Shown here in pieces: positions 41,908-50,563 of a stretch of 64,000 nucleotides of DNA. Source of the DNA: UBA5399 sp964464145 (GTDB lineage: Bacteria > Bacillota > Clostridia > Christensenellales > Christensenellaceae); assembly GCA_964464145.1 (NCBI GenBank), contig CAYXFB010000001.1, positions 57,539 through 121,538 of the forward strand, given 5' to 3'. The position numbers and the translations under genes are program-made. The number at the start of each line of letters is the position of its first letter. Positions within the stretch are counted from its first letter, which is position 1. Below the pieces are notes generated by a model. It made no database searches and had not been told where the DNA came from. It saw only the letters and a program-made list of their open reading frames with translations.

Positions 41908-42294
41908 TCATTCGGGCTGCTCCGCGCCCGATATAAATTGCAGCGTCATGGGCCCGCCCACGCTGGATATGGGTATTGTGAAGGCTATGCCTCCGCCCGG
42001 CTGATCCAGCTCCAGCTCTGCCCGCAGCGCCTCCATCATGCCGGGCAGGTGTTCCTCTGCCGCCACGCTGAGCACAATATCCTTCTTGCTTTCGCCCAGC
42101 CCCAATATATCCATTATCTCCGAATTGGCCGTGCCCCTCCCCATGAAGGACAGGTGAAAATCGCTTCCCTCGCGCGTACACAGCTCTACTACCCGCTGCC
42201 CAAGCCCTCTGTCCACAATGGTGACCAAAATTTTCACGCGCCTTTTAGATACATTGCGCGTACAAATGTTCACGCCCTCCGGTGACCTCTCCAT
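41908..42294 (-). CDS. PII-like signalling protein 2
   Basis: A 128-residue PII-superfamily protein: VKILVTIVDRGLGQRVVELC, loop MGRGTANSEIMDILGLGESK, KKDIVLSVAAEEHLPGMMEAL and a glycine-rich end segment QPGGGIAFTIPI. The two PII-like proteins share the same plan but are clearly different sequences. ATG 42294 follows GTGAGGTTT; the longest frame begins with GTG at 42330. It is encoded between the DUF1538 gene and PII-like gene 1, with repeat B immediately after its stop. Ligand (ATP, ADP or 2-oxoglutarate) unknown. Confidence 0.78.
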   Translation of the reverse strand: MERSPEGVNICTRNVSKRRVKILVTIVDRGLGQRVVELCTREGSDFHLSFMGRGTANSEIMDILGLGESKKDIVLSVAAEEHLPGMMEALRAELELDQPGGGIAFTIPISSVGGPMTLQFISGAEQPE

Positions 42295-42385
42295 CTCACT
42301 AAACCTCACACAAAAAATGCTGCGCTCCACTACGCGCCTTCTATACTACCGCTGCAAGCCGCATAATGCAATACTATAAAAAATA

Positions 42386-43966
42386 TCACATTTCTATTAT
42401 ATCGTCCTCTGTCTCGCGAACGGCAGCCGCAAGCTCCTCGCCCAGCTCCAATGCCTCCGCGCCCTCCGCGCTGCGCAGCTTGAGCTTGTACACCAGCCCC
42501 AAAAGCTGTATGGTTACAAGCGGCGTCATCGCCACCATTGCCACCAGCCCGAACGCGTCCGTGAGTATATTCCCGCCCACGGAGGCGCAGGCGCCCATCG
42601 CAAAGGGCAGCAAAAAGGTGGCCGTCATAGGGCCGGAGGCCACGCCGCCCGAATCGAAGGCTATGGCGGTGAACACCTTGGGCACGAAGAAGGTGAGAAC
42701 AAGCGCCAGCGCGTAGCCGGGCAGTATGAACCACCATATGGATATGCCCGTGAGCACGCGCAGCATGGAAAGCCCCACCGAGGCCGCCACACCCACAGAA
42801 AGGCTTATCAGCATGGAGCGCTTGCTGATGGCCCCCACGGTGATCTCCTCCACCTGTTCGTTCAAAACGTGCACGGCAGGCTCCGCCATCACCACGAAAA
42901 AGCCCATCAAAGCGCCCAGCGGCACCAATATCCAGCTATATTCCAGTCCGCCTATCATCTGACCCATGTAGTTTCCCACGGGCATGAAGCCCACATTCAC
43001 ACCCGTCATGAAAAGCGCGAGGCCAAGGTATGTGTATAAAAGCCCCACGGATATCCTCAATATCTGGCTGCGCGGCAGCTTCAGGTATACGAGCTGGAAG
43101 ATCACGAAGAAAGCCACAATGGGCAGCAGCGCAATGCCCACCTCCTTCAAATATCTTGGGAAGCCCGCCGAAAAAGCGGCCAGCAGCTCGCCAAAGCCGG
43201 AAATGTTCACCGTTTCATGCGCCGCGCTCTGCGCTCCGGACGAGCCGAACAGCATGCCCAGCAGCATAACGGCCATAACCGGCCCTATGGAGCACAGCGC
43301 CACCAGACCAAAGCTGTCGTCGCGGGAACTCTTGCCGCCGCGCACCGCCGCCACACCAATGCCGAGCGCCAGTATGAATGGCACAGTCATAGGCCCGGTG
43401 GTAACGCCGCCCGAATCGAAGGACATGGCCAAAAAATCCTTGGGCACGAAGGCCGCCAGCACAAAGAGCGCAATGTAGAATATTATGAGCAATTTCGCTA
43501 GCTGTACCTGAAAAACGATGCGCAGCAGCGCCAGCACAAGGAACAGCCCCACGCCCAGCGCCACCGCCAGTATGAGCGTCATGGAGGGCACGGAGGCCAC
43601 CTGCTCCGCCAGCACCTGAAGATCGGGTTCGGCTATTGTTATTATAACGCCTATGAGGAAGGACACGCCCACCAGCAGCAGCAGCTTGCGGGATTTTGTG
43701 AGCTGGGAGCCTATGCTCTCGCCCATGGGCATCATGGACATATCCGCCCCCAGCGTGAAAAGCCCCATGCCCAGTATTAGAAGCACGGCGCCGCCAACGA
43801 AGAGCGCAACGGTGCCCGCCGGCATGGGCGCCACCGTAAAATTCAGTATTAGGACAATTATGGAAATCGGCAGCACGGAAGTAAGCGATTCGCGCACCTT
43901 TACGAGCAGGTTCCTGCCCACCGCACTTCGTTTTTCTCTATGCTTTTTTGCGCGCGTCTCCGCCAA
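42386..43966 (-). CDS. DUF1538 tandem-repeat membrane protein
   Basis: A 526-residue polytopic membrane protein made of two homologous DUF1538 halves: each contains PxGxxxxxxxGG, an AEP segment with a following Gln-Val (ITIAEPDLQVLAEQV and VVMAEPAVHVLNEQVEEI) and an FDSGGVxxGPMT motif (MSFDSGGVTTGPMTVPF and IAFDSGGVASGPMTATF). The repeated half with conserved polar motifs suggests a transporter or channel with pseudo-symmetry. TTG 43966 follows GGGGAGGA; the longest frame starts at 43996. It is co-transcribed with two PII-like genes, recalling AmtB-GlnK and SbtA-SbtB pairs. Substrate unknown. Confidence 0.87.
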   Translation of the reverse strand: MAETRAKKHREKRSAVGRNLLVKVRESLTSVLPISIIVLILNFTVAPMPAGTVALFVGGAVLLILGMGLFTLGADMSMMPMGESIGSQLTKSRKLLLLVGVSFLIGVIITIAEPDLQVLAEQVASVPSMTLILAVALGVGLFLVLALLRIVFQVQLAKLLIIFYIALFVLAAFVPKDFLAMSFDSGGVTTGPMTVPFILALGIGVAAVRGGKSSRDDSFGLVALCSIGPVMAVMLLGMLFGSSGAQSAAHETVNISGFGELLAAFSAGFPRYLKEVGIALLPIVAFFVIFQLVYLKLPRSQILRISVGLLYTYLGLALFMTGVNVGFMPVGNYMGQMIGGLEYSWILVPLGALMGFFVVMAEPAVHVLNEQVEEITVGAISKRSMLISLSVGVAASVGLSMLRVLTGISIWWFILPGYALALVLTFFVPKVFTAIAFDSGGVASGPMTATFLLPFAMGACASVGGNILTDAFGLVAMVAMTPLVTIQLLGLVYKLKLRSAEGAEALELGEELAAAVRETEDDIIEM

Positions 43967-44000
43967 TGCACTTCCTCCCCTTCGAATATTATACAAAAAA

Positions 44001-44052
44001 AGTATAACAAAATAACCGCCGCGTTGTCAAAAGTCTTGCGCCGATGGTATAC
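44001..44052. promoter_or_regulatory. Overlapping divergent promoters of DUF1538 and DMT genes
   Basis: Minus strand: TTGACA (44025-44030), 18 bp, TATACT (44001-44006). Plus strand: TTGTCA (44024-44029), 17 bp, TATACT (44047-44052) with an extended TGG. The two -35 boxes occupy the same bases, so only one polymerase can bind at a time. Confidence 0.65.
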
Positions 44053-44072
44053 TACCAACGGAGGATGGAGCG

Positions 44073-44981
44073 TTGACGGGGAAGAATGGTATTGGTATAA
44101 ACTATATCTGCATAATAGCGGCGGGCGTTATGTGGGGCATAATAGGCATATTCGTGCGCTATTTTTCCGGCGTTGGGCTTTCGCCCATGCAAATGGTAGC
44201 CGCGCGCGCCTATGTTTCCGCCGCGCTGCTCGTGGCTTTTCTGCTCATAACAAATCGTTCACTGCTCAAGATACGCCTTCGCGATATCTGGTATTTCATA
44301 GGCACGGGCATAATAAGCTTCGTGCTGTTCAATTTTTGCTATTTTACGGCCATAGGAATGGCCTCGCTCTCCGTGGCCGCCGTGCTGCTCTACACCGCGC
44401 CCATATTCGTGACGCTTATGTCCGCACTCTTTTTCAAAGAAAAGCTCACGGGCAGAAAGGCGGCCGCGCTGGCGCTGGCCTTCTTCGGCTGTGTGCTGGT
44501 GACGGGCGTGCTGGGCGGAGCCAATGCCGCCGCCGGCGCGGGCATTTTCTTCGGCGTGGCTTCCGGCTTTTTATACGCGCTGTACAGCATATTCGGTAGG
44601 GTGGCGCTAAAGCGTTACCATCCGCTCACCGTTACCGCCTACACATTCATATTCGCCTCCATAGGCGTAACTCCGCTGGCGGGGCTGGGCGATGCCGGCG
44701 CGGTATCGGCCGGCGCTTCGCTGCTGCCGCTGCTCCTGCTGTTCGGCGTTATATCCGGGCTGCTGCCCTACGCGCTGTATACAAAGGGGCTTTCGGGCGT
44801 GGAGCCCGGCCGCGCCTCCATAATGGCTTCGGTGGAGCCCGTTGTGGCCACGCTCACGGGAGTTGTTTGCTTCGGCGAGGCGCTGGAGCCCGCAGGCATA
44901 GCGGGCATCGCAGCCTTGGTTATCGCGCTTGTTGTACTGAATACGGGTAAAGCGTTCAAAAACACGGACAAATGCGGTTGA
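44073..44981 (+). CDS. EamA/DMT-family transporter
   Basis: A 302-residue, ten-span drug/metabolite transporter with two EamA repeats; family marks are AAGVMWGIIGIFVRYFSGVG near 15, VAAVLLYTAPIFVTLMSALF near 102 and SVEPVVATLTGVVCFGE near 253. Such proteins export amino acids or metabolites. It starts with TTG at 44073 behind GGAGGATGGAG. It is divergent from the DUF1538 gene with a shared promoter zone. Substrate unknown. Confidence 0.88.
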   Translation: MTGKNGIGINYICIIAAGVMWGIIGIFVRYFSGVGLSPMQMVAARAYVSAALLVAFLLITNRSLLKIRLRDIWYFIGTGIISFVLFNFCYFTAIGMASLSVAAVLLYTAPIFVTLMSALFFKEKLTGRKAAALALAFFGCVLVTGVLGGANAAAGAGIFFGVASGFLYALYSIFGRVALKRYHPLTVTAYTFIFASIGVTPLAGLGDAGAVSAGASLLPLLLLFGVISGLLPYALYTKGLSGVEPGRASIMASVEPVVATLTGVVCFGEALEPAGIAGIAALVIALVVLNTGKAFKNTDKCG

Positions 44982-45055
44982 TTTTCCGTTTGCTTCTCAT
45001 TTTGCAAAAATATACGCCCAACCGTAAGAAAAAGCTATAATAAGCGGTATTTCGC

Positions 45056-45084
45056 TTGCATTTGTACCCAAACAAATGTAAAAT
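45056..45084 (+). promoter_or_regulatory. Promoter of the L,D-transpeptidase gene
   Basis: TTGCAT (45056-45061), 17 bp, TAAAAT (45079-45084). Confidence 0.55.
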
Positions 45085-45122
45085 AATAGTATCAATATTT
45101 ATTCATCGGAGTTGAAAATATT

Positions 45123-46271
45123 ATGCGCAAAACAGTGATCTGCTTGGTGCTTGTCGTATGCGTGCTGGCAGCGTGCAGCTTTACCGCTTCTGAGGACATC
45201 CCGGACGGCTTTGGCACGCTATTTCGCAACATTTTTAATATCGTTGGCGTAAACACGGAGTCCGGCGCCCAAGCCGCGCCAGCGCCAGCGTCTACCTACC
45301 AGCCGCCGAGTAAACCTTTGGGCGAGGACATAATGGACGGCATGAGCACGCTGTTTCGCAATGTGTTCAAAATAGTTGGCGTGAAAACGAGCGAGGGCCC
45401 TGTTCCCATACCCTCCCCCACGCCCGAACCTACGCCGGCACCCACACCCGATTCCACACCGGCACCCACGCCCGAGCCTACGCCCAGCCCCACACCAGAG
45501 CCAACCCCCACGCCCATCCCAACTCCCGAGCCCACACCCACGCCAGAACCCGTGCCCGCGAAATACAGCATGGCCTGGGCGGAAAAGTATGCGCCCGGTT
45601 CCTGCGCATCCTATGAAGAGCAGGTGGGAGACAACGGCGTGTATATAGACGAGCAAAACCAGCTACGACCGCCCGAGGGCAAATATAAGCTGGTGGTGGA
45701 CTATTACAATCAGGCGGTATGGGCCTATTCGAAGGACGAGGCGGGCAACTACACCGTGCTTGAGCGCATAATGATCTGCACAACGGGCGGCAACGGAAAC
45801 TGGACGCCCGAGGGCAAATATACAATGGATGATGACTATAAGCGTTTCGGCTACTTCCCCAGCTTCAATTGCTACGCGCAATATTGGTCGCAAATGGTGG
45901 GGAATTTCTATTTTCATTCCGTACTGTACTCAGAGCGTGACGCGTCCACGCTGAGCAAGAGCTCTTACAAAAATTTGGGTACGCCCGGCTCCCACGGCTG
46001 CATACGCCTGCTGGTGCCGGACGCCCGCTGGATATACGAAAACTGTGCGCCGGGCACGCCCTGCGAGGTGACGACGGACATAAAGAAAGACGAACGGCTC
46101 AAAAAGGTGCTGAAGCTTGGCATAGAGGGCGCATCAGACTATGTTGACCCCGAGGCCACACCCTCGCCCGAGCCGGAGCCGACACCCTCGCCCGATACGG
46201 AGCCTTCGCCCGAGCCCGAGCCAACACCGGATACGGAGCCGGAAGCAACGCCCGCTCCCCCCGCGGAATAA
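45123..46271 (+). CDS. L,D-transpeptidase (YkuD) lipoprotein
   Basis: A 382-residue envelope protein. Lipobox LAAC places the lipidated Cys at residue 18. Two copies of an amphipathic block follow (DGFGTLFRNIFNIVGVNT near 28 and DGMSTLFRNVFKIVGVKT near 72), then a Pro/Thr/Glu repeat linker (about 95-145), the YkuD domain (about 160-330) with the catalytic GSHGCIRLL segment near 293, and another Pro/Glu-rich tail. YkuD enzymes form 3-3 peptidoglycan cross-links or attach proteins. The duplicated block has no counterpart I recognise. A terminator follows. Confidence 0.9.
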   Translation: MRKTVICLVLVVCVLAACSFTASEDIPDGFGTLFRNIFNIVGVNTESGAQAAPAPASTYQPPSKPLGEDIMDGMSTLFRNVFKIVGVKTSEGPVPIPSPTPEPTPAPTPDSTPAPTPEPTPSPTPEPTPTPIPTPEPTPTPEPVPAKYSMAWAEKYAPGSCASYEEQVGDNGVYIDEQNQLRPPEGKYKLVVDYYNQAVWAYSKDEAGNYTVLERIMICTTGGNGNWTPEGKYTMDDDYKRFGYFPSFNCYAQYWSQMVGNFYFHSVLYSERDASTLSKSSYKNLGTPGSHGCIRLLVPDARWIYENCAPGTPCEVTTDIKKDERLKKVLKLGIEGASDYVDPEATPSPEPEPTPSPDTEPSPEPEPTPDTEPEATPAPPAE

Positions 46272-46288
46272 GAAAATCAGTAAAGCAA

Positions 46289-46318
46289 AGCGGGCGCCGT
46301 ATCGCGCCCGCTTTTTTG
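46289..46318 (+). terminator. Terminator after the L,D-transpeptidase gene
   Basis: AGCGGGCGC (46289-46297) pairs with GCGCCCGCT (46304-46312), then TTTTTT. Confidence 0.85.
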
Positions 46319-46339
46319 TTGCGTGAACCAAATTCTCGA

Positions 46340-47275
46340 TCAACCCATTATTATTCTTGTACCGCTCTGCCCCTTGAGCGCCAGCTCCGCTAGCTCCAGC
46401 GAGCCTATTATGGCCTTTCTGCCTGCCTTGCTCCCCGCGAACAGGCAAGCCGCCTGCACCTTGGGCAGCATGCTTCCCGGCGCGAACTGCCCCGCCTCCG
46501 CGTAAGCCTCCGCCTGCGAGATGGTCATTTCGGATATATCCTCCTGATCGGGCTTGCCGAAGTTCACGGCCACCCTGTCCACCGCCGTGAGTATGAATAG
46601 ATATTCCGCGTCCACGAGCTCGGCCAGCTTTTCGGCCGCGAAATCCTTATCCACCACGGCCGCCACACCCTTGTAGCCCTGCTCAGTTTTCACAACGGGT
46701 ATGCCGCCGCCGCCGCCCGCTATTATAACTTCGCGATCACGCATGAGTGTGGCCAGCGTTACGTGCTCGTATATGCTCACCGGCTTGGGCGAGGCCACCA
46801 CCCTGCGCCAGCCGCGACCCGCGTCCTCCACATACTTGCAGCCCGTCTCCTCCATAAGCTTTTTAGCGGTAGCTTCGTCATAGTAGCCGCCTATGGGCTT
46901 TGTGGGGTTTTTGAAGGCGGGGTCATCCGCATCCACGATCACCTGCGTAAGCATGGTTATTACGGGCGTTTCGTTGTCGCCGCGTTTCACCAGCTCCGCG
47001 TCTATGGCCTGCTGCAAATGATAGCCTATGTAGCCCTGGCTCATCGCCGTGCATTCGGCCAGGGGCATAAGCGGTGATATACCCGCCTCGTGCCCCTTTT
47101 CGAATACAAGATTTATCATCCCCACCTGTGGCCCGTTGCCGTGGCATATTATTATATCGTGACCGTCAATTATGAGCGGCGCCACCGCCTTGGCCGTGTT
47201 TTGCACCTTTTCAAGCTGCTCTGCGGGCGTGTTTCCAAGCGCGTTCCCGCCCAGCGCTATAACCATTCTGCTCAT
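46340..47275 (-). CDS. arcC: Carbamate kinase
   Basis: A 311-residue amino-acid-kinase-fold enzyme that makes ATP from carbamoyl phosphate and ADP, the energy-yielding last step of agmatine (or arginine) fermentation. Marks: VIALGGNALGN at the N-terminus, ICHGNGPQVGMINLV near 43, and the glycine-rich AGGGGGIPVV near 196. GGAGGAAGG precedes the ATG. It is the last gene of the minus-strand agmatine operon, corresponding to aguC; since no arginine deiminase is present, the carbamoyl phosphate should come from the putrescine carbamoyltransferase. Confidence 0.94.
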   Translation of the reverse strand: MSRMVIALGGNALGNTPAEQLEKVQNTAKAVAPLIIDGHDIIICHGNGPQVGMINLVFEKGHEAGISPLMPLAECTAMSQGYIGYHLQQAIDAELVKRGDNETPVITMLTQVIVDADDPAFKNPTKPIGGYYDEATAKKLMEETGCKYVEDAGRGWRRVVASPKPVSIYEHVTLATLMRDREVIIAGGGGGIPVVKTEQGYKGVAAVVDKDFAAEKLAELVDAEYLFILTAVDRVAVNFGKPDQEDISEMTISQAEAYAEAGQFAPGSMLPKVQAACLFAGSKAGRKAIIGSLELAELALKGQSGTRIIMG

Positions 47276-47313
47276 TCAAACCTTCCTCCTTTGGCTTTGC
47301 TGCTATCGCAGTA

Positions 47314-49068
47314 TCAATCTCCAAATACTATATCGCCATTAGATATCGTGTATACCACCTCGGTATCGGATATCTTTTTGGGGTCTATTTTCAATATGTC
47401 CTCTCCCAGCACCACCAGATCGGCTTTTTTGCCCACCTCTACTGTGCCAATCATATCTTCCATAAAGTTTTGATATGCCACGTTTTTGGTGTATATCTCC
47501 AGCATCTGATATGCCGAAAGCCCCTGCTCCGGCCAGCGGTACATATCCGTATCCTCTTCCTTGGGATAGGGGCTGTTGCGCGTTACGCCCACCTCTATCT
47601 CCTCCAGCACGTTGTAGCCCGTCACCGGTGTATCGCTCGCGCCCGATACTATGCAGCCCGCCTCTATCATATCCTTAACAGGGTACATGGCCTTGGCGCG
47701 CTCTTCTCCTATGAACGCCGCCTCCAGCTCATACAGCGGATCTCCGTACATCCACAAAAATTGCAGCGCGTTCACTATTCCGAGGTCTGCGTTTATTTTT
47801 ATATCGTCATGGGCTATGGCGCAAACGTGCGTCATGGTGTGGCGCAAACCGTCTGTTTTGTTGGCTTTTTTGGCCGCCGCGTAGGCGTTTTGCGTCTCGC
47901 GTACAGCGCCGTCGCCTATGGCGTGGGTGTGCACCTGTATGCCCTCCTTGTCGAGCGCGGCCACCATCGCGTCAAATTCCTTTTCGTCCCACACAGGCTC
48001 GCCCTTCCAGCCATCGCCCTGTCCCGCTTCGGCGAGGTACGGCTCTATCATGACGGCCGTGCCGCTCTCCGTAACGCCGTCGTAAAACAGCTTTACCGTG
48101 CCCGTCTTTATCATGTCCGAATCCAGCTTGGCAAGCCCCTTCGTCTCCTTGACGGCCTGCTCCGGCGTGGTGCCGGGGTTCACCGTGTTAACAAGGCGCA
48201 TGCGCAGCGCGAGGTCTCCGTCTCGCTCAAGCTTTGTATACAGCGCGGGATCCAGCGCAGGCAGCGAGGCCGCGCCCATTATGTTGGTTATACCCGTTAT
48301 GCCGAGGGAGTTCGCCTCCTCCTGAAAAGCCTCTATGGCCTCAAGATACATCTCATCCGTATACTCCGCCTTTATTTTATCCGTAACAAGATTCATTGCC
48401 GAGTCTGTAAGAAAGCCGGTAGGCTCACCCTTTTCGTCCTTCGTTATTATGCCACCGGTGGGGTTGGGCGTATCCTTAGTTATTCCCGCGATCTCAAGCG
48501 CCTTGGAATTCACCCAGGCAGAGTGGTAGGAGGTGTCGTTCACCACGATTGGCTTGTCTGCGCTTATTTTGTCAAGATCGGCTTTCTGCGGGCCGGGATT
48601 TGAGCCGTCCGCCTGCTGATAGGCGTTCAGCATGAAGGTGCCGCCCGTGTAGGCATCCATATCCGGGTTGGCTTTAACAAACTTTTCGATCGCCTTTAGA
48701 TATTCCTCGTTTGTGGAAAGCCCTTCAAGGTTTATGGCGAAAAGGCGTTCCAGCCACATTCCCGGCCCGTGTATATGACCGTCCATAAAGCCGGGCGACA
48801 CCATCTTGCCCTTGAGGTCTATCACATCGGTATCCTCGCCTATGTAGGCCTCCGCACCCTTGTCGTCTCCCACATATATTATTGTATCGCCCTTTATGGC
48901 AACCGCCTGCGCGCTGTCGCCCTCCTTCACCATCGTGTATACCACACCGTTTTTGAGCACGATATCGGCCTGCTCCATCGCGGCGGACGCGGGCAGCGCC
49001 GCCAGCAGCATCATGGCGGATAGAGTAAGGCAGACGGCCAATCTTAGCTTTCTTCCATGTTTTTTCAT
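47314..49068 (-). CDS. Secreted amidohydrolase (YtcJ-like)
   Basis: A 584-residue amidohydrolase with a cleavable signal peptide (LPASA-AM, about residues 1-30). The metal-dependent fold is shown by SPGFMDGHIHGPGMW near 94 (HxH ligands), HTHAIGDGAVRETQNAYAAA near 370, and SGASDTPVTGYNVLEEI near 490 (late Asp). Relatives are YtcJ/LAF-type enzymes of uncertain substrate, acting on formamide- or N-acyl-type bonds. It lies between aguA and arcC in the agmatine operon, where the usual order has no such gene. It may release agmatine or a related amine outside the cell from an acylated or carbamoylated form; that is inference. Confidence 0.87.
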   Translation of the reverse strand: MKKHGRKLRLAVCLTLSAMMLLAALPASAAMEQADIVLKNGVVYTMVKEGDSAQAVAIKGDTIIYVGDDKGAEAYIGEDTDVIDLKGKMVSPGFMDGHIHGPGMWLERLFAINLEGLSTNEEYLKAIEKFVKANPDMDAYTGGTFMLNAYQQADGSNPGPQKADLDKISADKPIVVNDTSYHSAWVNSKALEIAGITKDTPNPTGGIITKDEKGEPTGFLTDSAMNLVTDKIKAEYTDEMYLEAIEAFQEEANSLGITGITNIMGAASLPALDPALYTKLERDGDLALRMRLVNTVNPGTTPEQAVKETKGLAKLDSDMIKTGTVKLFYDGVTESGTAVMIEPYLAEAGQGDGWKGEPVWDEKEFDAMVAALDKEGIQVHTHAIGDGAVRETQNAYAAAKKANKTDGLRHTMTHVCAIAHDDIKINADLGIVNALQFLWMYGDPLYELEAAFIGEERAKAMYPVKDMIEAGCIVSGASDTPVTGYNVLEEIEVGVTRNSPYPKEEDTDMYRWPEQGLSAYQMLEIYTKNVAYQNFMEDMIGTVEVGKKADLVVLGEDILKIDPKKISDTEVVYTISNGDIVFGD

Positions 49069-49297
49069 GCGTATTTTCTCCTATAATATGTTGCAATATA
49101 TTGCCGCATTTCCGGCAAAAACAAAACCTCGCGCATTTCGCCCAATGAAATACGTTTTACAATAAGAGACCCTCCTTCGCCCGTTCCGCTGCCCACTCAA
49201 TTGAAAACCTGAGCATAGGCCGTCTCCCGCGGCGCGTTACGCGCCATATCGATTTTTTAGTGGTAATGTGCGATTTGAATTATATTCGGGAAGTTTT

Positions 49298-49341
49298 GGC
49301 AGTTTATCCGGCGCGCCATCTATCGGCGCGCCGGGTCTGCC
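49298..49341. other. Strong hairpin between aguA and the amidohydrolase gene
   Basis: CCGGCGCGCC (49308-49317) pairs with GGCGCGCCGG (49325-49334), extended by GGCAG/CTGCC outside (49298-49302 and 49337-49341). No T run follows on the minus strand, so it is an RNA-processing or stability element, or a weak terminator. The rest of the 287-bp gap (49069-49355) shows no gene. Confidence 0.55.
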
Positions 49342-49355
49342 GGGGGATTTGGGGG

Positions 49356-50459
49356 TTATTTTTTGCCGGAGGGCTGCTGCTGCGTTATGCAGTGCACGTT
49401 TCCTCCGCCCAGCAGTATCTCACGCGCGTAAACCGTGGTGATCTCCCTACCGGGGAAAGCTTTTTTCAGCGTCTCAACGGCGCGCTCGTCGTTCGGGTCT
49501 CCGAAGGCGGGCAGCACTATGCCGCCGTTTGCTATGTAGAAATTCACATAAGAAGCGGCCAGCCGGTCACCCTCAAGGCGGGGCAGTGTGCCGTCGACAG
49601 CGTCCACACCCTCCTCCTCCTCTTTTGTGATGAGTATGGGGCTGGGCACGTACATCTTTGTGATCTCCAGCTTGCGTCCCTTGGCGTCCGTTTCGTTCTC
49701 CAGTATCTTCATGTTTTCGGCTGAAATGGCATACTGAGGGTCGCTTTCGTCATCAGTCCATGCTAAAAGCACCTTGCCCGGCTCTGTGAAGCAGCAGATA
49801 TTGTCCACATGGCCGTTCGTCTCGTCAAGGTATATGCCGTTTTTCAGCCATATCACCTTTTCCGCGCCCATGTACTCGCACAGCATCTGGGTAATCTCGT
49901 CCTTGGTCATGTCGGGGTTGCGCCCTTCTGACAGCAGGCACTCCTCCGTTGTGAGCACGGTGCCCTCGCCGTCGGAATGTATGGAGCCGCCCTCCAGCAC
50001 GAACTCGGCCAGACGGTAGCCGGCCTTGCGCTCTATATCGCACATTTTGCGGGCGACCTCATCGTCCTTGTTCCAAGGGAAATACAGGCCGTCCACCAGA
50101 CCGCCCCAGGCGTTGAAGCGCCAGTCCACACCGCGCACCTCGCCCGTTTTGTCATTCACAACGAAGGTAGCGCCGCAATCGCGTATCCACGAATCATCGT
50201 TGCTCATTTCTATCACGCGGATCTCCGCGGGTATCATGCCGCGGCAGTTTTCATACTGATCCTCGTTCACCAGCATGGTCACCGGCTCAAACTTGTTTAT
50301 TGCCTTGGCCACCTCCACAAAGGCTTTCTGCGCGGGCTTGCCGCCCATGCGCCAGTTATCCGGGCGCTGCGGCCATATCATCCAGCAGCCTTCGTGGTGC
50401 TCAAACTCGCCCGGCATCCTGAAACCGTCCTGTTTGGGGGTAGTGTTGTATACTTTCAT
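49356..50459 (-). CDS. aguA: Agmatine deiminase
   Basis: A 367-residue guanidino-modifying enzyme of the PAD_porph family converting agmatine to N-carbamoylputrescine and ammonia. Marks: MPGEFEHHEGCWMIWPQRPD at the N-terminus, DDSWIRDCGATF near 87, EGGSIHSDGEG near 154, NGHVDNICCF with the catalytic His near 215, and the nucleophilic Cys in LGGGNVHCITQQ near 358. Length is standard. AAGGAG lies about eleven bases before the ATG. It belongs to the operon that supplies N-carbamoylputrescine to PtcA. Confidence 0.96.
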   Translation of the reverse strand: MKVYNTTPKQDGFRMPGEFEHHEGCWMIWPQRPDNWRMGGKPAQKAFVEVAKAINKFEPVTMLVNEDQYENCRGMIPAEIRVIEMSNDDSWIRDCGATFVVNDKTGEVRGVDWRFNAWGGLVDGLYFPWNKDDEVARKMCDIERKAGYRLAEFVLEGGSIHSDGEGTVLTTEECLLSEGRNPDMTKDEITQMLCEYMGAEKVIWLKNGIYLDETNGHVDNICCFTEPGKVLLAWTDDESDPQYAISAENMKILENETDAKGRKLEITKMYVPSPILITKEEEEGVDAVDGTLPRLEGDRLAASYVNFYIANGGIVLPAFGDPNDERAVETLKKAFPGREITTVYAREILLGGGNVHCITQQQPSGKK

Positions 50460-50563
50460 GGTATTTTACTCTCCTTTTTATATATTATTCTCATTCTCTT
50501 AAATGTTTTATGTAGCTGCCTTGGAGCGCGGGGTTTTCCGCGCCCCCGGCAGTCTTATCTTTG

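Noticed and set aside
45219..45825. Long reverse-strand frames rich in Gly/Val opposite the L,D-transpeptidase
   Set aside because: They are antisense to the Pro/Thr repeat linker; composition follows from that repeat and no start signals exist.
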